Shown: piece after piece, positions 29,134-38,801 of the stretch
Layout: each line of letters begins with the position of its first letter
Position numbering within the stretch: the stretch's first letter is position 1
Origin: Morganella morganii
GTDB lineage: Bacteria > Pseudomonadota > Gammaproteobacteria > Enterobacterales > Enterobacteriaceae
Reading direction: 5' to 3'
DNA: 64,000 bases
Assembly: GCF_003996855.1 (NCBI RefSeq)
Contig: NZ_NRQY01000001.1
Coordinates: 1,610,574-1,674,573, forward strand
Program-made: the position numbers and the translations under genes
Notes under the pieces: model-generated
What the model was told of the DNA's origin: nothing
Databases searched by the model: none
What the model saw: only the letters and a program-made list of their open reading frames with translations

Positions 29134-31167
29134 TTATTTAATGACATGATACAGCTCAGATTCGTTTGCCTTAACCAGACCTTTGGCAACAATCTCCACA
29201 CGATCATAATCATCGATATTACTGATGATAACCGGGCTGATCATCGATTTGGCGTGTTCGTTCAGATAAGCCAGATCCAGTTTCAGCACCGCATCACCGG
29301 CCGCAACCTGTGCGCCTTCTTCAATCAGGCGGGTAAAGCCGTTGCCGTTCAGATTCACGGTATCAATACCCATGTGCACAATGATTTCCGCACCATTATC
29401 CGTTTCCAGACAAAATGCATGGTTGGTATCGAAAATTTTCACCACGGTACCTGCCGCCGGGGCATATACCGTGTCACTTTCCGGTTTGATGGCAATACCG
29501 TCACCGACAACACGCCTGGCAAACGCTTCATCCGGTACTGCGGATAAATCAACCACTTCACCGTCAAACGGTGCCACCAGTGTCAATACCACATTACCGT
29601 CGCCCTGCACTTTGGTTTTCACTGTTTCCGGGGCAGTTGCCGCAGCCTGAGCGGCTGCAACTGGGCCCTCTTTCAGCACATCACGCATCGCATTGGCAAT
29701 CAGTTCGGCACGGGTACCGACAATCACCTGCACACTCTCTTTGTTCAGACGGATAACACCGGAAGCGCCGATCTTTTTCGCATAAGCATCATTCACCTGC
29801 GCGGAATCCTTCACTGTCAGACGCAGACGGGTGATACAGGCATCGATGCCGGTCAGGTTATCAGATCCGCCGACAGCCGCGATATACTGACGCGCTTCGC
29901 TGCTAATGGATTTTTTCTCATCTTTTTTATTATCAGTGCTGACATTCTCACTGTAACCATCAACCGTGTCGTCGGTTGCCATTGCCGCTTCACGGCCCGG
30001 GGTTAACAGATTGAATTTGGTGATAACAAAGCGGAATACCACATAGTACAGAGCAAAGAAGACCAGCCCCTGTAAAATCAGCATGTACCAGTTCGTCGCC
30101 AGCGGGTTGCGTGAGGATAATGCCATATCCACCAGCCCCGCACTGAAGCCGAAGCCGGAAATCCACTGCATGGTTGCTGCGATAAACAGGGAGATACCGG
30201 TCAGGAAAGCATGAATGACATACAGCACCGGTGCCACAAACATAAAGGAGAATTCAATCGGCTCGGTGATACCGGTGAAGAACGCGGCAAATGCACCGGC
30301 GATCATAATACCGGCCACTTTCGCTTTGTTTTCCGGTTTGGCGCAGTGATAAATCGCCAGCGCGGCACCCGGAATACCAAACATCATGATCGGGAAGAAA
30401 CCGGCCTGATAGCGGCCTGTGATCCCCGGAATCGCCGTACCGGCATCAATGGATTGCTGACCGGCCAGGAAGTTAGGGATATCGTTGATATCCGCCACGT
30501 TGAACCAGAATACGGAGTTCAGTGCGTGGTGCAGGCCGACAGGGATCAGCAGACGGTTAAAGAAGCCGTAAATCCCCGCCCCCCATGCGCCTAGGTCTTT
30601 AATGCTCTTACCGAAGGAAACCAGTGCATCATAAATGACCGGCCAGACATACATCAGTACCGCAGCAACCAGAATCATCACGAATGATGCCAGGATCGGC
30701 ACCAGACGGCGGCCGCTGAAGAACGACAATGCCATCGGCAGCTCAACACCGCTGTAGCGGTTGTACAGTTCGGCTGAAATAACACCGACCAGAATACCGA
30801 TAAACTGGTTGTTGATCTTACCGAATGCCGCCGGAACCGCTTCTGCCGGAATACCCTGAATCATACCGACGGTCGCGGTGGAACACAGGGTGGTCACCAC
30901 CATAAAGCTGACAAAACCGGTCAGTGCTGCCGCACCGTCTTTGTCTTTTGACATCCCATACGCGATACCGATAGCGAACAGCATTGACATATTATCAATG
31001 ATGGCCGCACCGGATTTAATCAGGAACGCGGCAACCACGTTGTCCGCACCCCAGCCCGTCGGATCGATCCAGTAACCGACCCCCATCAGAATTGCCGCAG
31101 CCGGTAATGTGGCGACAGGCACCATCAGTGCCCGGCCAATCCGCTGCAAATAGTTCAGTATACCCAC
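29134..31167 (-). CDS. nagE: PTS N-acetylglucosamine transporter EIICBA
   Basis: 677 residues (648 in E. coli). The N-terminal EIIC membrane domain (about 1-380; MGILNYLQRIGRALMVPVATLPAAAILMGVGYWIDP) is followed by EIIB with the phosphocysteine in GIDACITRLRL and EIIA with the phosphohistidine in EIIVHMGIDTVNLNG. It imports and phosphorylates GlcNAc to GlcNAc-6-P. The extra length is mainly in the linker regions. Divergent from nagBAC, whose products use the imported sugar; both are expected to be NagC- and CRP-controlled. Confidence 0.96.
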   Translation of the reverse strand: MGILNYLQRIGRALMVPVATLPAAAILMGVGYWIDPTGWGADNVVAAFLIKSGAAIIDNMSMLFAIGIAYGMSKDKDGAAALTGFVSFMVVTTLCSTATVGMIQGIPAEAVPAAFGKINNQFIGILVGVISAELYNRYSGVELPMALSFFSGRRLVPILASFVMILVAAVLMYVWPVIYDALVSFGKSIKDLGAWGAGIYGFFNRLLIPVGLHHALNSVFWFNVADINDIPNFLAGQQSIDAGTAIPGITGRYQAGFFPIMMFGIPGAALAIYHCAKPENKAKVAGIMIAGAFAAFFTGITEPIEFSFMFVAPVLYVIHAFLTGISLFIAATMQWISGFGFSAGLVDMALSSRNPLATNWYMLILQGLVFFALYYVVFRFVITKFNLLTPGREAAMATDDTVDGYSENVSTDNKKDEKKSISSEARQYIAAVGGSDNLTGIDACITRLRLTVKDSAQVNDAYAKKIGASGVIRLNKESVQVIVGTRAELIANAMRDVLKEGPVAAAQAAATAPETVKTKVQGDGNVVLTLVAPFDGEVVDLSAVPDEAFARRVVGDGIAIKPESDTVYAPAAGTVVKIFDTNHAFCLETDNGAEIIVHMGIDTVNLNGNGFTRLIEEGAQVAAGDAVLKLDLAYLNEHAKSMISPVIISNIDDYDRVEIVAKGLVKANESELYHVIK

Positions 31168-31595
31168 TCACTCCCCCTTGCCGCCCTGACGAACGGCCTT
31201 TTTGTTTTACAGCATTATTATCACAGTCATGACTGACTGCCTTTTTGTGTACAACTGAATTTGTAACAACCGGTCTGATTACTCACTGGATTGCGTAACA
31301 CTTATTTTACTGCCAACTATACGTATCAGTCTAAAAAATTTATTTCGCTTCGCAAATTAAATAGCTGTGATTTGTGATTATTGTCACCAATATTCGTCAT
31401 CGTGTGGTTAAAATGCTGGCAGTCACACAAAACTTATTTTAAGATAAAAAATATCTTTTCCGGCGGCTGTATTCTCCCCCGTGACTAATAAATCCCGGGT
31501 ATTCATGTTATAGATGAGACAGGAATCATCTTCCTGAGACAGCACAGCAGATACCGGGCCGATAATCCGGTATAACTTAATGAGGTAGAATCGAT
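31168..31595. promoter_or_regulatory. nagE / nagB divergent control region
   Basis: 428 bp between divergent nagE and nagB. TGTGA-TTATTG-TCACC (31373-31388) is a near-perfect CRP site. The symmetric AT-rich tttatttcgcttcgcaaatt... element at 31339-31363 and two TTATTTTA stretches (about 31303 and 31435) are plausible NagC operators, since NagC binds TTATTT-type inverted repeats and loops this region in E. coli. The CRP site is the firmer call. Confidence 0.6.
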
Positions 31596-32405
31596 ATGCG
31601 TTTAATTCCTCTTGCGAAAGCGCAGGATGTCGGTCAGTGGTCCGCGCAGTACATCGCTGACAAAATCAATGCGTTCCGCCCGTCGGCAGAGCGCCCGTTT
31701 GTTCTGGGACTGCCGACCGGCGGCACCCCGCTGGCCACCTACAAGGCGCTGATCGCCCTGCATCAGGCCGGAAAAGTCAGTTTCCGTCATGTGGTGACCT
31801 TTAATATGGATGAGTATATCGGCCTGCCGGAATCACATCCGCAGAGCTATCACTCATTTATGCATGAGAATTTCTTTAATCACATTGATATCCCGGCAGA
31901 AAACATCAACCTGCTCAATGGTAATGCGCCGGATACCGATGCGGAATGTGAGCGCTATGAAGCGAAAATAAAAGCATACGGCGGCGTGCAGTTATTTATG
32001 GGCGGTGTCGGCAATGACGGTCATATCGCGTTCAACGAGCCGGGTTCATCACTGACCTCACGCACCCGCGTTAAAACGCTGACCCCGGAAACCCGCATCG
32101 CCAACTCCCGTTTCTTTGACAATGACATCAATAAAGTACCGAAATATGCACTCACTGTGGGTGTCGGTACACTGATGGATGCCAAAGAACTGCTGATCCT
32201 CGCCACCGGCCATAACAAGGCAATGGCGGTACAGCAGGCGGTTGAAGGCTCGGTGAATCATATGTGGACGATTACCTGTGTGCAGATCCACCCGAAAGCC
32301 ATTGTGGTATGTGATGAACCGGCCACACTTGAGCTGAAAGTGAAAACCCTGAAGTATTTCTGTCACCTTGAATCTGACATTACCGGACAATTTGCTGCTG
32401 AATAA
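31596..32405 (+). CDS. nagB: Glucosamine-6-phosphate deaminase
   Basis: 269 residues (266 in E. coli), starting [20 protein letters not shown] behind [21 protein letters not shown] is the phosphate loop, FNMDEYIGL holds the catalytic Asp72, and [17 protein letters not shown] holds the Asp/His/Glu of the sugar-ring-opening step. It converts GlcN-6-P to fructose-6-P and ammonia. First gene of nagBAC; a terminator-like hairpin follows. Confidence 0.97.
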   Translation: MRLIPLAKAQDVGQWSAQYIADKINAFRPSAERPFVLGLPTGGTPLATYKALIALHQAGKVSFRHVVTFNMDEYIGLPESHPQSYHSFMHENFFNHIDIPAENINLLNGNAPDTDAECERYEAKIKAYGGVQLFMGGVGNDGHIAFNEPGSSLTSRTRVKTLTPETRIANSRFFDNDINKVPKYALTVGVGTLMDAKELLILATGHNKAMAVQQAVEGSVNHMWTITCVQIHPKAIVVCDEPATLELKVKTLKYFCHLESDITGQFAAE

Positions 32406-32414
32406 CCGATGCTG

Positions 32415-32439
32415 ACCGCCCTTTATCCGGGCGGTTTTT
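32415..32439 (+). terminator. Terminator/attenuator between nagB and nagA
   Basis: ACCGCCC / GGGCGGT 7-bp stem with a 7-nt loop followed by a T-run, 10 nt after the nagB stop. Since nagA follows in the same direction, it probably lowers nagAC expression relative to nagB rather than ending the operon completely. Confidence 0.75.
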
Positions 32440-32488
32440 GTTGTGTTGTCTTATCTTTAAATCAGTATTCTCTCCCCCAGGAGGCGTT

Positions 32489-33652
32489 ATGTACGCATTA
32501 ACCAATGCCATTATTTATACCGGTCACGATCGTCTGGAAAACCACGCGGTCATTATTGACGGCGAACTGATCCGCAGCGTGTGTCCGGTCAGTGAGTTAC
32601 CGGACGGAATTGACACCCGTGATCTGGGCGGTGCCATTCTCTCTCCGGGATTTATTGATTTACAGGTCAACGGCTGCGGCGGCGTACAGTTTAACGACAA
32701 TGAAGACGATATCACTGTCCGCACCCTGGACATTATGCAGAAAGCCAACGAACGCACCGGCTGCACCAGCTTCCTGCCGACACTGATCACCAGCCCGGAT
32801 TCGCTGATGAAGCTGAGTGTCAGCACCATGCGTGATTATCTGAAAACACATAAAAACCAGGCGCTGGGGCTGCATCTTGAAGGGCCTTATATCAACCCGG
32901 TGAAAAAAGGCACGCACAACCCGGCTTATATCCGCAAACCGGATGCCGCGATGATTGATTTCCTGTGTGATAACGCGGATGTGATAACCAAACTCACCCT
33001 CGCACCGGAAATGGTGGAACCCGCCGTTATCCGCAAACTGACGGATGCGGGGATTGTGGTCTCCTCCGGGCACTCCAATGCGAGCTATGAAGAGTCCCGC
33101 GCCGGGTTTGAAAACGGTATCCCCCTCTCCACACACCTGTTTAATGCGATGCCGTACATTTCCGGCCGTCAGCCGGGACTGATTGGCGCAATTTATGATA
33201 CCTCTGAAATATACGCAGGGATTATCGCAGACGGCCTGCATGTCTCCTGGCCGAACATCCGCAACAGTAAAGCGCTCAAGCGCGACAAGCTGATTCTGGT
33301 CACCGATGCCACCGCACCGGCAGGGCTTGATCCGCAAACCAGCGAACTGGATCATTTTATCTTTGCCGGCAAAACGATATATTATCGTGATGGTTTATGT
33401 GTGGACGAAAACGGCACACTGAGTGGTTCTTCGCTCACCATGATCCGCGCAGTGGCAAACTGTGTTCAGCATGTCGGTATTCCGCTGGATGAAACCCTGC
33501 GCATGGCCACACTCTATCCGGCACGGGCAATTGGTGTTCAGGACAGACTGGGAAGTATTAAATCCGGCAGTATTGCCAACCTGACCGCCTTCACCGCTGA
33601 TTTTTCTGTTTGTATGACAATCGTTAACGGGAATGTGGTCCATATATCATGA
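32489..33652 (+). CDS. nagA: N-acetylglucosamine-6-phosphate deacetylase
   Basis: 387 residues from the ATG at 32489 (AGGAGG upstream), with product [25 protein letters not shown]; the longer frame from 32438 has no RBS. Amidohydrolase fold: [30 protein letters not shown] with the metal Glu, [11 protein letters not shown] and [17 protein letters not shown] with metal histidines, and VTDATAPAG with the catalytic Asp. It deacetylates GlcNAc-6-P to feed NagB. Confidence 0.96.
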   Translation: MYALTNAIIYTGHDRLENHAVIIDGELIRSVCPVSELPDGIDTRDLGGAILSPGFIDLQVNGCGGVQFNDNEDDITVRTLDIMQKANERTGCTSFLPTLITSPDSLMKLSVSTMRDYLKTHKNQALGLHLEGPYINPVKKGTHNPAYIRKPDAAMIDFLCDNADVITKLTLAPEMVEPAVIRKLTDAGIVVSSGHSNASYEESRAGFENGIPLSTHLFNAMPYISGRQPGLIGAIYDTSEIYAGIIADGLHVSWPNIRNSKALKRDKLILVTDATAPAGLDPQTSELDHFIFAGKTIYYRDGLCVDENGTLSGSSLTMIRAVANCVQHVGIPLDETLRMATLYPARAIGVQDRLGSIKSGSIANLTAFTADFSVCMTIVNGNVVHIS

Positions 33653-33665
33653 GTAAAAGACGCCG

Positions 33666-34901
33666 ATGGGTAACGGAATTCCGCAGATAGGTAATATTGA
33701 TTTAGTCAAACAGCTGAACGGGGCGGTGGTTTACCGCCTGATAGACCGTTCCGGCCCGATTTCACGCATTCAGATTGCCGAACAAAGCCAGCTGGCGCCT
33801 GCCAGTGTGACTAAAATTACCCGTCAGCTTCTTGAGCGCGGCCTGATAAAAGAGGTGGATCAGCAGGCATCCACCGGCGGACGCCGCGCTATCTCCATTA
33901 TTTCCGAACACCGCGCTTTCCAGACCATCGGCGTGCGTCTCGGCCGCCATGACGCCACTATCGCACTGTTTGACCTCAGCGGACGCGCCATTGCGGAAGA
34001 AACCCGTGTCCTGGAAGCCACCTCTCAGGCGGATGCGGAAGCAAAACTCATTACGCTGATCGATAATTTCAGACAGGCACACCAGCGCCGTATCCGTGAA
34101 CTTATCGCCATCGCTGTCATTCTGCCGGGGCTGGTCGATCCGGATCACGGCATTGTGCGCTATATGCCGCACATTGCCGTCAGTGACTGGCCGCTGACCG
34201 AAAATCTCCATCAGCATTTTAACCTGCCCTGCTATGCCGGGCATGATATCCGCAGTCTCGCGCTGGCTGAACACTATTTCGGTGCCACCCGCGATTGCGC
34301 GGATTCGTTGCTGGTACGCATTCACCGGGGAGCCGGAGCGGGGATTATTATCAACAACCAGATCCTGCTTAACCGGCGCGGTAATCTCGGTGAAATCGGC
34401 CATATTCAGATAGATCCGCTCGGCGGGCGCTGCCACTGCGGAAACTTTGGCTGTCTGGAAACCGTCGCGTCGGATGCCGCCATTGAAGCCAGAGTAAAAC
34501 ACCAGCTGGAGCAAGGGTTTGAGAGTGAACTGACACCGGATAACTGCTCCATCCGGGCTATCTGCCGTGCGGCTAACCGCGGGGATGCTCTTGCGGCAGA
34601 AGTCATAAAACAGGTCGGTAATTCCCTCGGAAAAGCCATTGCCATCACAATTAACCTCTTTAACCCGCAAAAAGTGGTGATTGCCGGTGAGATAACTGCT
34701 GCTGAAAATGTGCTGTTGCCCGCACTGCAAAGCTGCATAAATACACAGTCACTGAAAAATTTCCGCGAGGATCTTCCGGTGGTGATTTCACAGCTTCCGC
34801 CAAACTCCGCTATCGGGGCATTTGCCCTGATAAAACGGGCAATGCTGTACGGTGAATTACTGCTGCATGTTCTGGAAAATAAACCGGATCAGGACGAATA
34901 A
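33666..34901 (+). CDS. nagC: NagC, ROK-family repressor of amino-sugar genes
   Basis: 411 residues (406 in E. coli). An N-terminal helix-turn-helix (YRLIDRSGPISRIQIAEQSQLAPASVTKITRQLLERG) precedes the ROK sugar-binding domain with RCHCGNFGCLET, the ROK zinc motif, and GNLGEIGHIQ. It represses nagE-nagBAC and is released by GlcNAc-6-P. It starts 13 nt after nagA with a weak RBS, suggesting coupling. In E. coli nagD and asnB follow; here they are absent and a tRNA array comes next. Confidence 0.96.
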   Translation: MGNGIPQIGNIDLVKQLNGAVVYRLIDRSGPISRIQIAEQSQLAPASVTKITRQLLERGLIKEVDQQASTGGRRAISIISEHRAFQTIGVRLGRHDATIALFDLSGRAIAEETRVLEATSQADAEAKLITLIDNFRQAHQRRIRELIAIAVILPGLVDPDHGIVRYMPHIAVSDWPLTENLHQHFNLPCYAGHDIRSLALAEHYFGATRDCADSLLVRIHRGAGAGIIINNQILLNRRGNLGEIGHIQIDPLGGRCHCGNFGCLETVASDAAIEARVKHQLEQGFESELTPDNCSIRAICRAANRGDALAAEVIKQVGNSLGKAIAITINLFNPQKVVIAGEITAAENVLLPALQSCINTQSLKNFREDLPVVISQLPPNSAIGAFALIKRAMLYGELLLHVLENKPDQDE

Positions 34902-35091
34902 TCCGGCACCGGATAAATGCATCAACTCCGTGATTTTATCCTGTTTTTTGTACTGTTTATCTTCAAAGTGATTATTATGCAGGCAAACAAACGGATTTCA
35001 TCAAAATATCTGCAAAAAGCAGTTGACGCTTTTGGCTGTAATCCGCATAATGCGCCCCGCAACGCCGATGAAGGTCACGCAAAAAAAAGAT

Positions 35092-35168
35092 GGCTACGTA
35101 GCTCAGTTGGTTAGAGCACAACACTCATAATGTTGGGGTCACAGGTTCGAATCCCGTCGTAGCCACCA
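35092..35168 (+). tRNA. metT: tRNA-Met (CAT), elongator
   Basis: 77 nt with encoded CCA; acceptor ggctacg / cgtagcc, anticodon loop CTCATAA, T-loop ggttcgaatcc. First gene of the array, matching E. coli metT in place and sequence character. Confidence 0.95.
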
Positions 35169-35176
35169 TCTTTTTT

Positions 35177-35261
35177 GCGGGAGTGGCGAAATTGGTAGAC
35201 GCACCAGATTTAGGTTCTGGCGCCGCAAGGTGTGCGAGTTCAAGTCTCGCCTCCCGCACCA
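35177..35261 (+). tRNA. leuW: tRNA-Leu (TAG)
   Basis: 85 nt with encoded CCA; acceptor gcgggag / ctcccgc, long variable arm, anticodon TAG in gatttaggttc. Second in the array, as leuW in E. coli. 8 nt separate it from the first tRNA. Confidence 0.95.
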
Positions 35262-35300
35262 TTTCTCGTGACATTCGTCGTTGCTTATTGTATTTCCGGA

Positions 35301-35375
35301 TGGGGTATCGCCAAGCGGTAAGGCACCAGGTTTTGATCCTGGCATGCCCAGGTTCGAATCCTGGTACCCCAGCCA
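35301..35375 (+). tRNA. glnU: tRNA-Gln (TTG), copy 1
   Basis: 75 nt ending GCCA; acceptor tggggta / taccccag, anticodon TTG in ggttttgatcc. Identical in sequence to the copy at 35424. Confidence 0.95.
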
Positions 35376-35423
35376 TCTTCCACTCAGTGGAAAAATGAAG
35401 TATGATAAGCGTCGTTTTTCAGG

Positions 35424-35498
35424 TGGGGTATCGCCAAGCGGTAAGGCACCAGGTTTTGATCCTGGCATGCCCAGGTTCGAATCCTGGTACCCCAGCCA
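35424..35498 (+). tRNA. glnW: tRNA-Gln (TTG), copy 2
   Basis: 75 nt, identical to the tRNA at 35301-35375 throughout. Third-to-fourth gene tandem duplication, conserved with E. coli glnU-glnW. Confidence 0.95.
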
Positions 35499-35535
35499 TA
35501 TTCTGAAAAGCGGCTTTGTTAAAGCAGTAAAAGAT

Positions 35536-35612
35536 GGCTACGTAGCTCAGTTGGTTAGAGCACAACACTCATAATGTTGGGGTCACAGGTTCGAATCCCG
35601 TCGTAGCCACCA
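35536..35612 (+). tRNA. metU: tRNA-Met (CAT), elongator, copy 2
   Basis: 77 nt, identical to the tRNA at 35092-35168; the flanking agatggctac and ccaccatctttt are shared too, so the duplicated unit extends beyond the mature tRNA. Confidence 0.95.
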
Positions 35613-35617
35613 TCTTT

Positions 35618-35692
35618 TGGGGTATCGCCAAGCGGTAAGGCACTGGATTCTGATTCCAGCATTCCCAGGTTCGAATCCTGGTACCCCAGCCA
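35618..35692 (+). tRNA. glnV: tRNA-Gln (CTG)
   Basis: 75 nt ending GCCA; anticodon CTG in ggattctgattcc. Last gene of the array. E. coli has two CTG copies (glnV, glnX) here; only one is present in this window. Confidence 0.95.
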
Positions 35693-35699
35693 AATTCTG

Positions 35700-35722
35700 A
35701 AAGCCCGTCTCTGACGGGCTTT
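35700..35722 (+). terminator. tRNA operon terminator
   Basis: AAAGCCCGTC / GACGGGCTTT 10-bp stem with a TCT loop, followed by further T, 8 nt after the last tRNA. Confidence 0.9.
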
Positions 35723-35775
35723 TTGCTTTTCTGAGTCCGGATAAATATTTCATTTGCACTCAATGTACAACGCGC

Positions 35776-35874
35776 GACAGCAGGCAAAATAAACGAAAAG
35801 CATGCGCGTCAGGGATGACGCGCCTGAGCGCACACGGACGTGTTTACAGCGGCTTTTCGTTTTTGCCTGCTGTC
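35776..35874. repeat. 99-bp inverted-repeat element with nested hairpin
   Basis: Outer arms start GACAGCAGGCAAAA (35776-35801) and end TTTTGCCTGCTGTC (35852-35874); they pair over about 23 bp with a 3-nt bulge. Inside is a perfect GCGCGTCA/TGACGCGC hairpin (35804-35823, GGGA loop). CGC occurs directly outside both arms. It lies between the tRNA terminator and the end of ubiF and could be a MITE-like element or a ubiF 3' structure. Confidence 0.7.
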
Positions 35875-35924
35875 CGCCATCCCCGGAAGCAGAAGAGAAT
35901 CTCCCGCCCTGTTTGAATCAGCAA

Positions 35925-37106
35925 TCAAACCCCCAGCGCATATTTCAGCGCCAGCTTTTTCAGCGGTGTTGCACGTTGTGCTACCGTCAGCGCCAGATTA
36001 CGCAATGGCTGTAACCCCGGCAGGGTATTACTGAAAGTGAGATAAAAAGCATCCATCCCGGCCTGCATCAGCAGGTTATCCGGACGGCGGCGGCGCTCAT
36101 ACCGTTTGAGGACAGATTCACTGCCCCAGTCCTCACAGCACTCACGTGCCGCGATCAGGGTATTCAGCAGGGTATCCGCATCACGGTAACCGAGGTTTAC
36201 CCCCTGCCCGGCCAGCGGATTGATGGTATGTGCCGCATCACCGATCAGCGCCAGCCCGTCCTGTACATAATGGGCGGCATGATGGCGTACCAGCGGAAAA
36301 GAGCCGCAGGCGAGTGGCGTGACATCTCCCAGGCGAGCCGGGAATGCCATGCGGATTTCTGCTTTCAGCTGTTCCGGCGGCAGTTTACTGAGCTGGCGTA
36401 TCCGCGCCGGAGAGTCATACCACACCAGCGAGGCATAAGAATCAAACAGCGGCAGAAACGCGCGCGGGCCGGACGGGAAAAACTGCTGCCAGGTGATATC
36501 CTGCTGCTCACGCCCGGTATCAACAGTGATCAGCATACAGGACTGGCGATACTGCCAGCCGCGGCTGCCGATACCGGCCAGCATTCTGACCTGTGATTTC
36601 GCACCGTCCGCACCGATCACCAGCCGGGTTTTAATAATATCGCCGTTATCAAACGCCAGTAACCATTCACCGGATTGCTTTGTCATACTCTGTAACCGTG
36701 CCGGGCACAGACAGGTGATCAACTCATGGGCGGTGATTTTTTCCCATAATGCCCGTTGCAGCACCGGATTTTCCACCATATACCCCAGTTCAGGTAACCC
36801 GAGGCTCTCTGCGGTAAAGGTCACTTCCGACCCCGGTTCCTCATATGTTTCCAGGGTGCGGTACGGCACACAGCGCATGTCACGGACACACTCCCATACG
36901 CCGAGGCTCTCCAGCAGCTCAACAGATGCGCGGCTGACAGCGGAAATGCGCACATCAGGAGGATTCTGAGCATCGAACGGTGCCGGTGCCTGTAATTCGG
37001 CCACCGTGACGCGGAAACCGGCCTGAGCCAGTCCCAGGGCGGTGGCTGCGCCAATCATTCCCCCGCCGATAACGGTGACTTCAGAATGTGTTAACGGGTT
37101 ATCCAT
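35925..37106 (-). CDS. ubiF: 2-octaprenyl-3-methyl-6-methoxy-1,4-benzoquinol hydroxylase
   Basis: 393 residues (391 in E. coli). It is a FAD-dependent aromatic hydroxylase: EVTVIGGGMIGAATALGLAQAGFRVTVAE is the FAD-binding fold, VIGADGAKSQVR the DG motif and LIGDAAHTINPLAGQGVNLGYRDA the GD motif. It adds the C6 hydroxyl in ubiquinone synthesis, supplying quinone for cyd and sdh earlier in the window. Divergent from miaB, as in E. coli. Confidence 0.93.
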   Translation of the reverse strand: MDNPLTHSEVTVIGGGMIGAATALGLAQAGFRVTVAELQAPAPFDAQNPPDVRISAVSRASVELLESLGVWECVRDMRCVPYRTLETYEEPGSEVTFTAESLGLPELGYMVENPVLQRALWEKITAHELITCLCPARLQSMTKQSGEWLLAFDNGDIIKTRLVIGADGAKSQVRMLAGIGSRGWQYRQSCMLITVDTGREQQDITWQQFFPSGPRAFLPLFDSYASLVWYDSPARIRQLSKLPPEQLKAEIRMAFPARLGDVTPLACGSFPLVRHHAAHYVQDGLALIGDAAHTINPLAGQGVNLGYRDADTLLNTLIAARECCEDWGSESVLKRYERRRRPDNLLMQAGMDAFYLTFSNTLPGLQPLRNLALTVAQRATPLKKLALKYALGV

Positions 37107-37309
37107 GACATACCTATTCTAATACGTTGATTTTTTGTTCAATTGCCGTAAATTCACCGGGAAAGGTGAAGATCCGTGCTGCCGGGTCTGGTCACTGGTG
37201 TGTCAAATGACTACAATATCGACCATTGGTTACATCAAAACTGATTGAATACACACAATGCTTTTCCGTGTTGCGGGTATTGTTTCACTGAAAACAGCGG
37301 ATTGAGAAA

Positions 37310-38749
37310 ATGTCGACGAGTAAAAAACTGTACATAAAAACCTGGGGCTGTCAGATGAATGAGTACGATTCATCCAAAATGGCTGACCTGCTGGAAAGCA
37401 CCCACGGCTACACTTTAACAGACAATGCCGATGAAGCCGATATTCTCCTGCTTAATACCTGTTCTATCCGTGAAAAAGCACAGGAAAAAGTGTTCCACCA
37501 GCTCGGCCGCTGGAAAAACCTCAAGGATGTGAATCCGGACATTATTATTGGTGTCGGGGGCTGTGTGGCCTCCCAGGAAGGGGATTTTATCCGCCGCCGC
37601 GCCCCGGCCGTGGACATTGTCTTCGGTCCCCAGACACTGCACCGCCTGCCGGAAATGATCAACAAACTCAGAGGCGACCGCAGCCCGATTGTGGACATCA
37701 GCTTCCCGGAAATCGAGAAATTTGACCGTCTGCCGGAACCGCGTGCTGAAGGCCCGTCCGCCTTTGTCTCCATCATGGAAGGCTGTAATAAATACTGTAC
37801 CTTCTGCGTGGTTCCGTATACCCGGGGTGAGGAAGTCAGCCGTCCGTGTGATGATGTCCTGTTTGAAATCGCACAGCTGGCCGCTCAGGGCGTACGTGAA
37901 GTGAACCTGCTGGGTCAGAACGTGAATGCTTACCGCGGCCCTGCGTTTGACGGCAGCATCTGTAGTTTTGCCGAGCTGATCCGCCTGGTAGCCGCAATTG
38001 ACGGTATCGACCGCATCCGCTTCACCACCAGCCATCCGATTGAATTCACAGATGATATTATCGCTGTCTATGAAGATACCCCGGAACTGGTCAGCTTCCT
38101 GCATCTGCCGGTACAGAGCGGTTCAGACCGTATTCTGACCCAGATGAAGCGTGCCCACACCGCGCTGGAATACAAATCTATTATCCGCAAACTGCGCAAA
38201 GCGCGTCCGGACATCCTGATCAGCTCTGACTTTATTGTCGGCTTCCCGGGGGAAACCAATGACGACTTTGAAAAAACCATGCAGCTGATTGCCGACATAA
38301 ATTTCGATATGAGCTTCAGTTTTATCTACTCCCCGCGTCCGGGTACCCCGGCGGCTGATCTGCCGGATGACGTGACCGAAGAGGAGAAGAAACAGCGCCT
38401 GTACCTGTTACAGCAGCGGATTAACCAGCAGGCGATGAGCTACAGCTGCCAGATGCTCGGTACCACTCAGCGCATCCTGGTGGAAGGCCCGTCCCGCAAA
38501 GACGTTATGGAGTTATCCGGACGTACCGAAAATAACCGCGTGGTAAACTTTGCGGGTACCCCGGACATGATCGGTAAATTTGTGGATGTGGAAATTACCG
38601 ATGTCTATACCAACTCACTGCGCGGAAGCGTGATCCGGACAGAAAATCAGATGAACCTGCGTGTTCACGAAACCCCGGAATCCGTGATTGCCCGCACCCG
38701 CAAAGAAGACGAACTGGGTGTCGGCATCTATCAGCCATCCGTACACTAA
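37310..38749 (+). CDS. miaB: tRNA-2-methylthio-N6-dimethylallyladenosine synthase
   Basis: 479 residues (474 in E. coli). The N-terminal UPF0004 domain has three cluster cysteines ([25 protein letters not shown]). The radical-SAM motif is CNKYCTFC at about 159-166, and a TRAM domain closes the protein. It adds the methylthio group to i6A37 of tRNAs, with reducing power from flavodoxin. First gene of miaB-ybeZ-ybeY. Confidence 0.97.
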   Translation: MSTSKKLYIKTWGCQMNEYDSSKMADLLESTHGYTLTDNADEADILLLNTCSIREKAQEKVFHQLGRWKNLKDVNPDIIIGVGGCVASQEGDFIRRRAPAVDIVFGPQTLHRLPEMINKLRGDRSPIVDISFPEIEKFDRLPEPRAEGPSAFVSIMEGCNKYCTFCVVPYTRGEEVSRPCDDVLFEIAQLAAQGVREVNLLGQNVNAYRGPAFDGSICSFAELIRLVAAIDGIDRIRFTTSHPIEFTDDIIAVYEDTPELVSFLHLPVQSGSDRILTQMKRAHTALEYKSIIRKLRKARPDILISSDFIVGFPGETNDDFEKTMQLIADINFDMSFSFIYSPRPGTPAADLPDDVTEEEKKQRLYLLQQRINQQAMSYSCQMLGTTQRILVEGPSRKDVMELSGRTENNRVVNFAGTPDMIGKFVDVEITDVYTNSLRGSVIRTENQMNLRVHETPESVIARTRKEDELGVGIYQPSVH

Positions 38750-38801
38750 CAAACTATCACGCACAGAATTACCTGCGCGTGAGAATACACAGAGAGATTC
38801 A

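Noticed and set aside
35125..35787. Several ORFs across the tRNA array on both strands
   Set aside because: They are translations of tRNA genes and their repeats, not proteins.
35802..36034. Rightward ORFs after the tRNA terminator
   Set aside because: They fall on the inverted repeat and the antisense of ubiF, without RBS or family signal.
37415..38104. 229-codon ORF antisense to miaB
   Set aside because: Opposite-strand shadow of a well-conserved gene.
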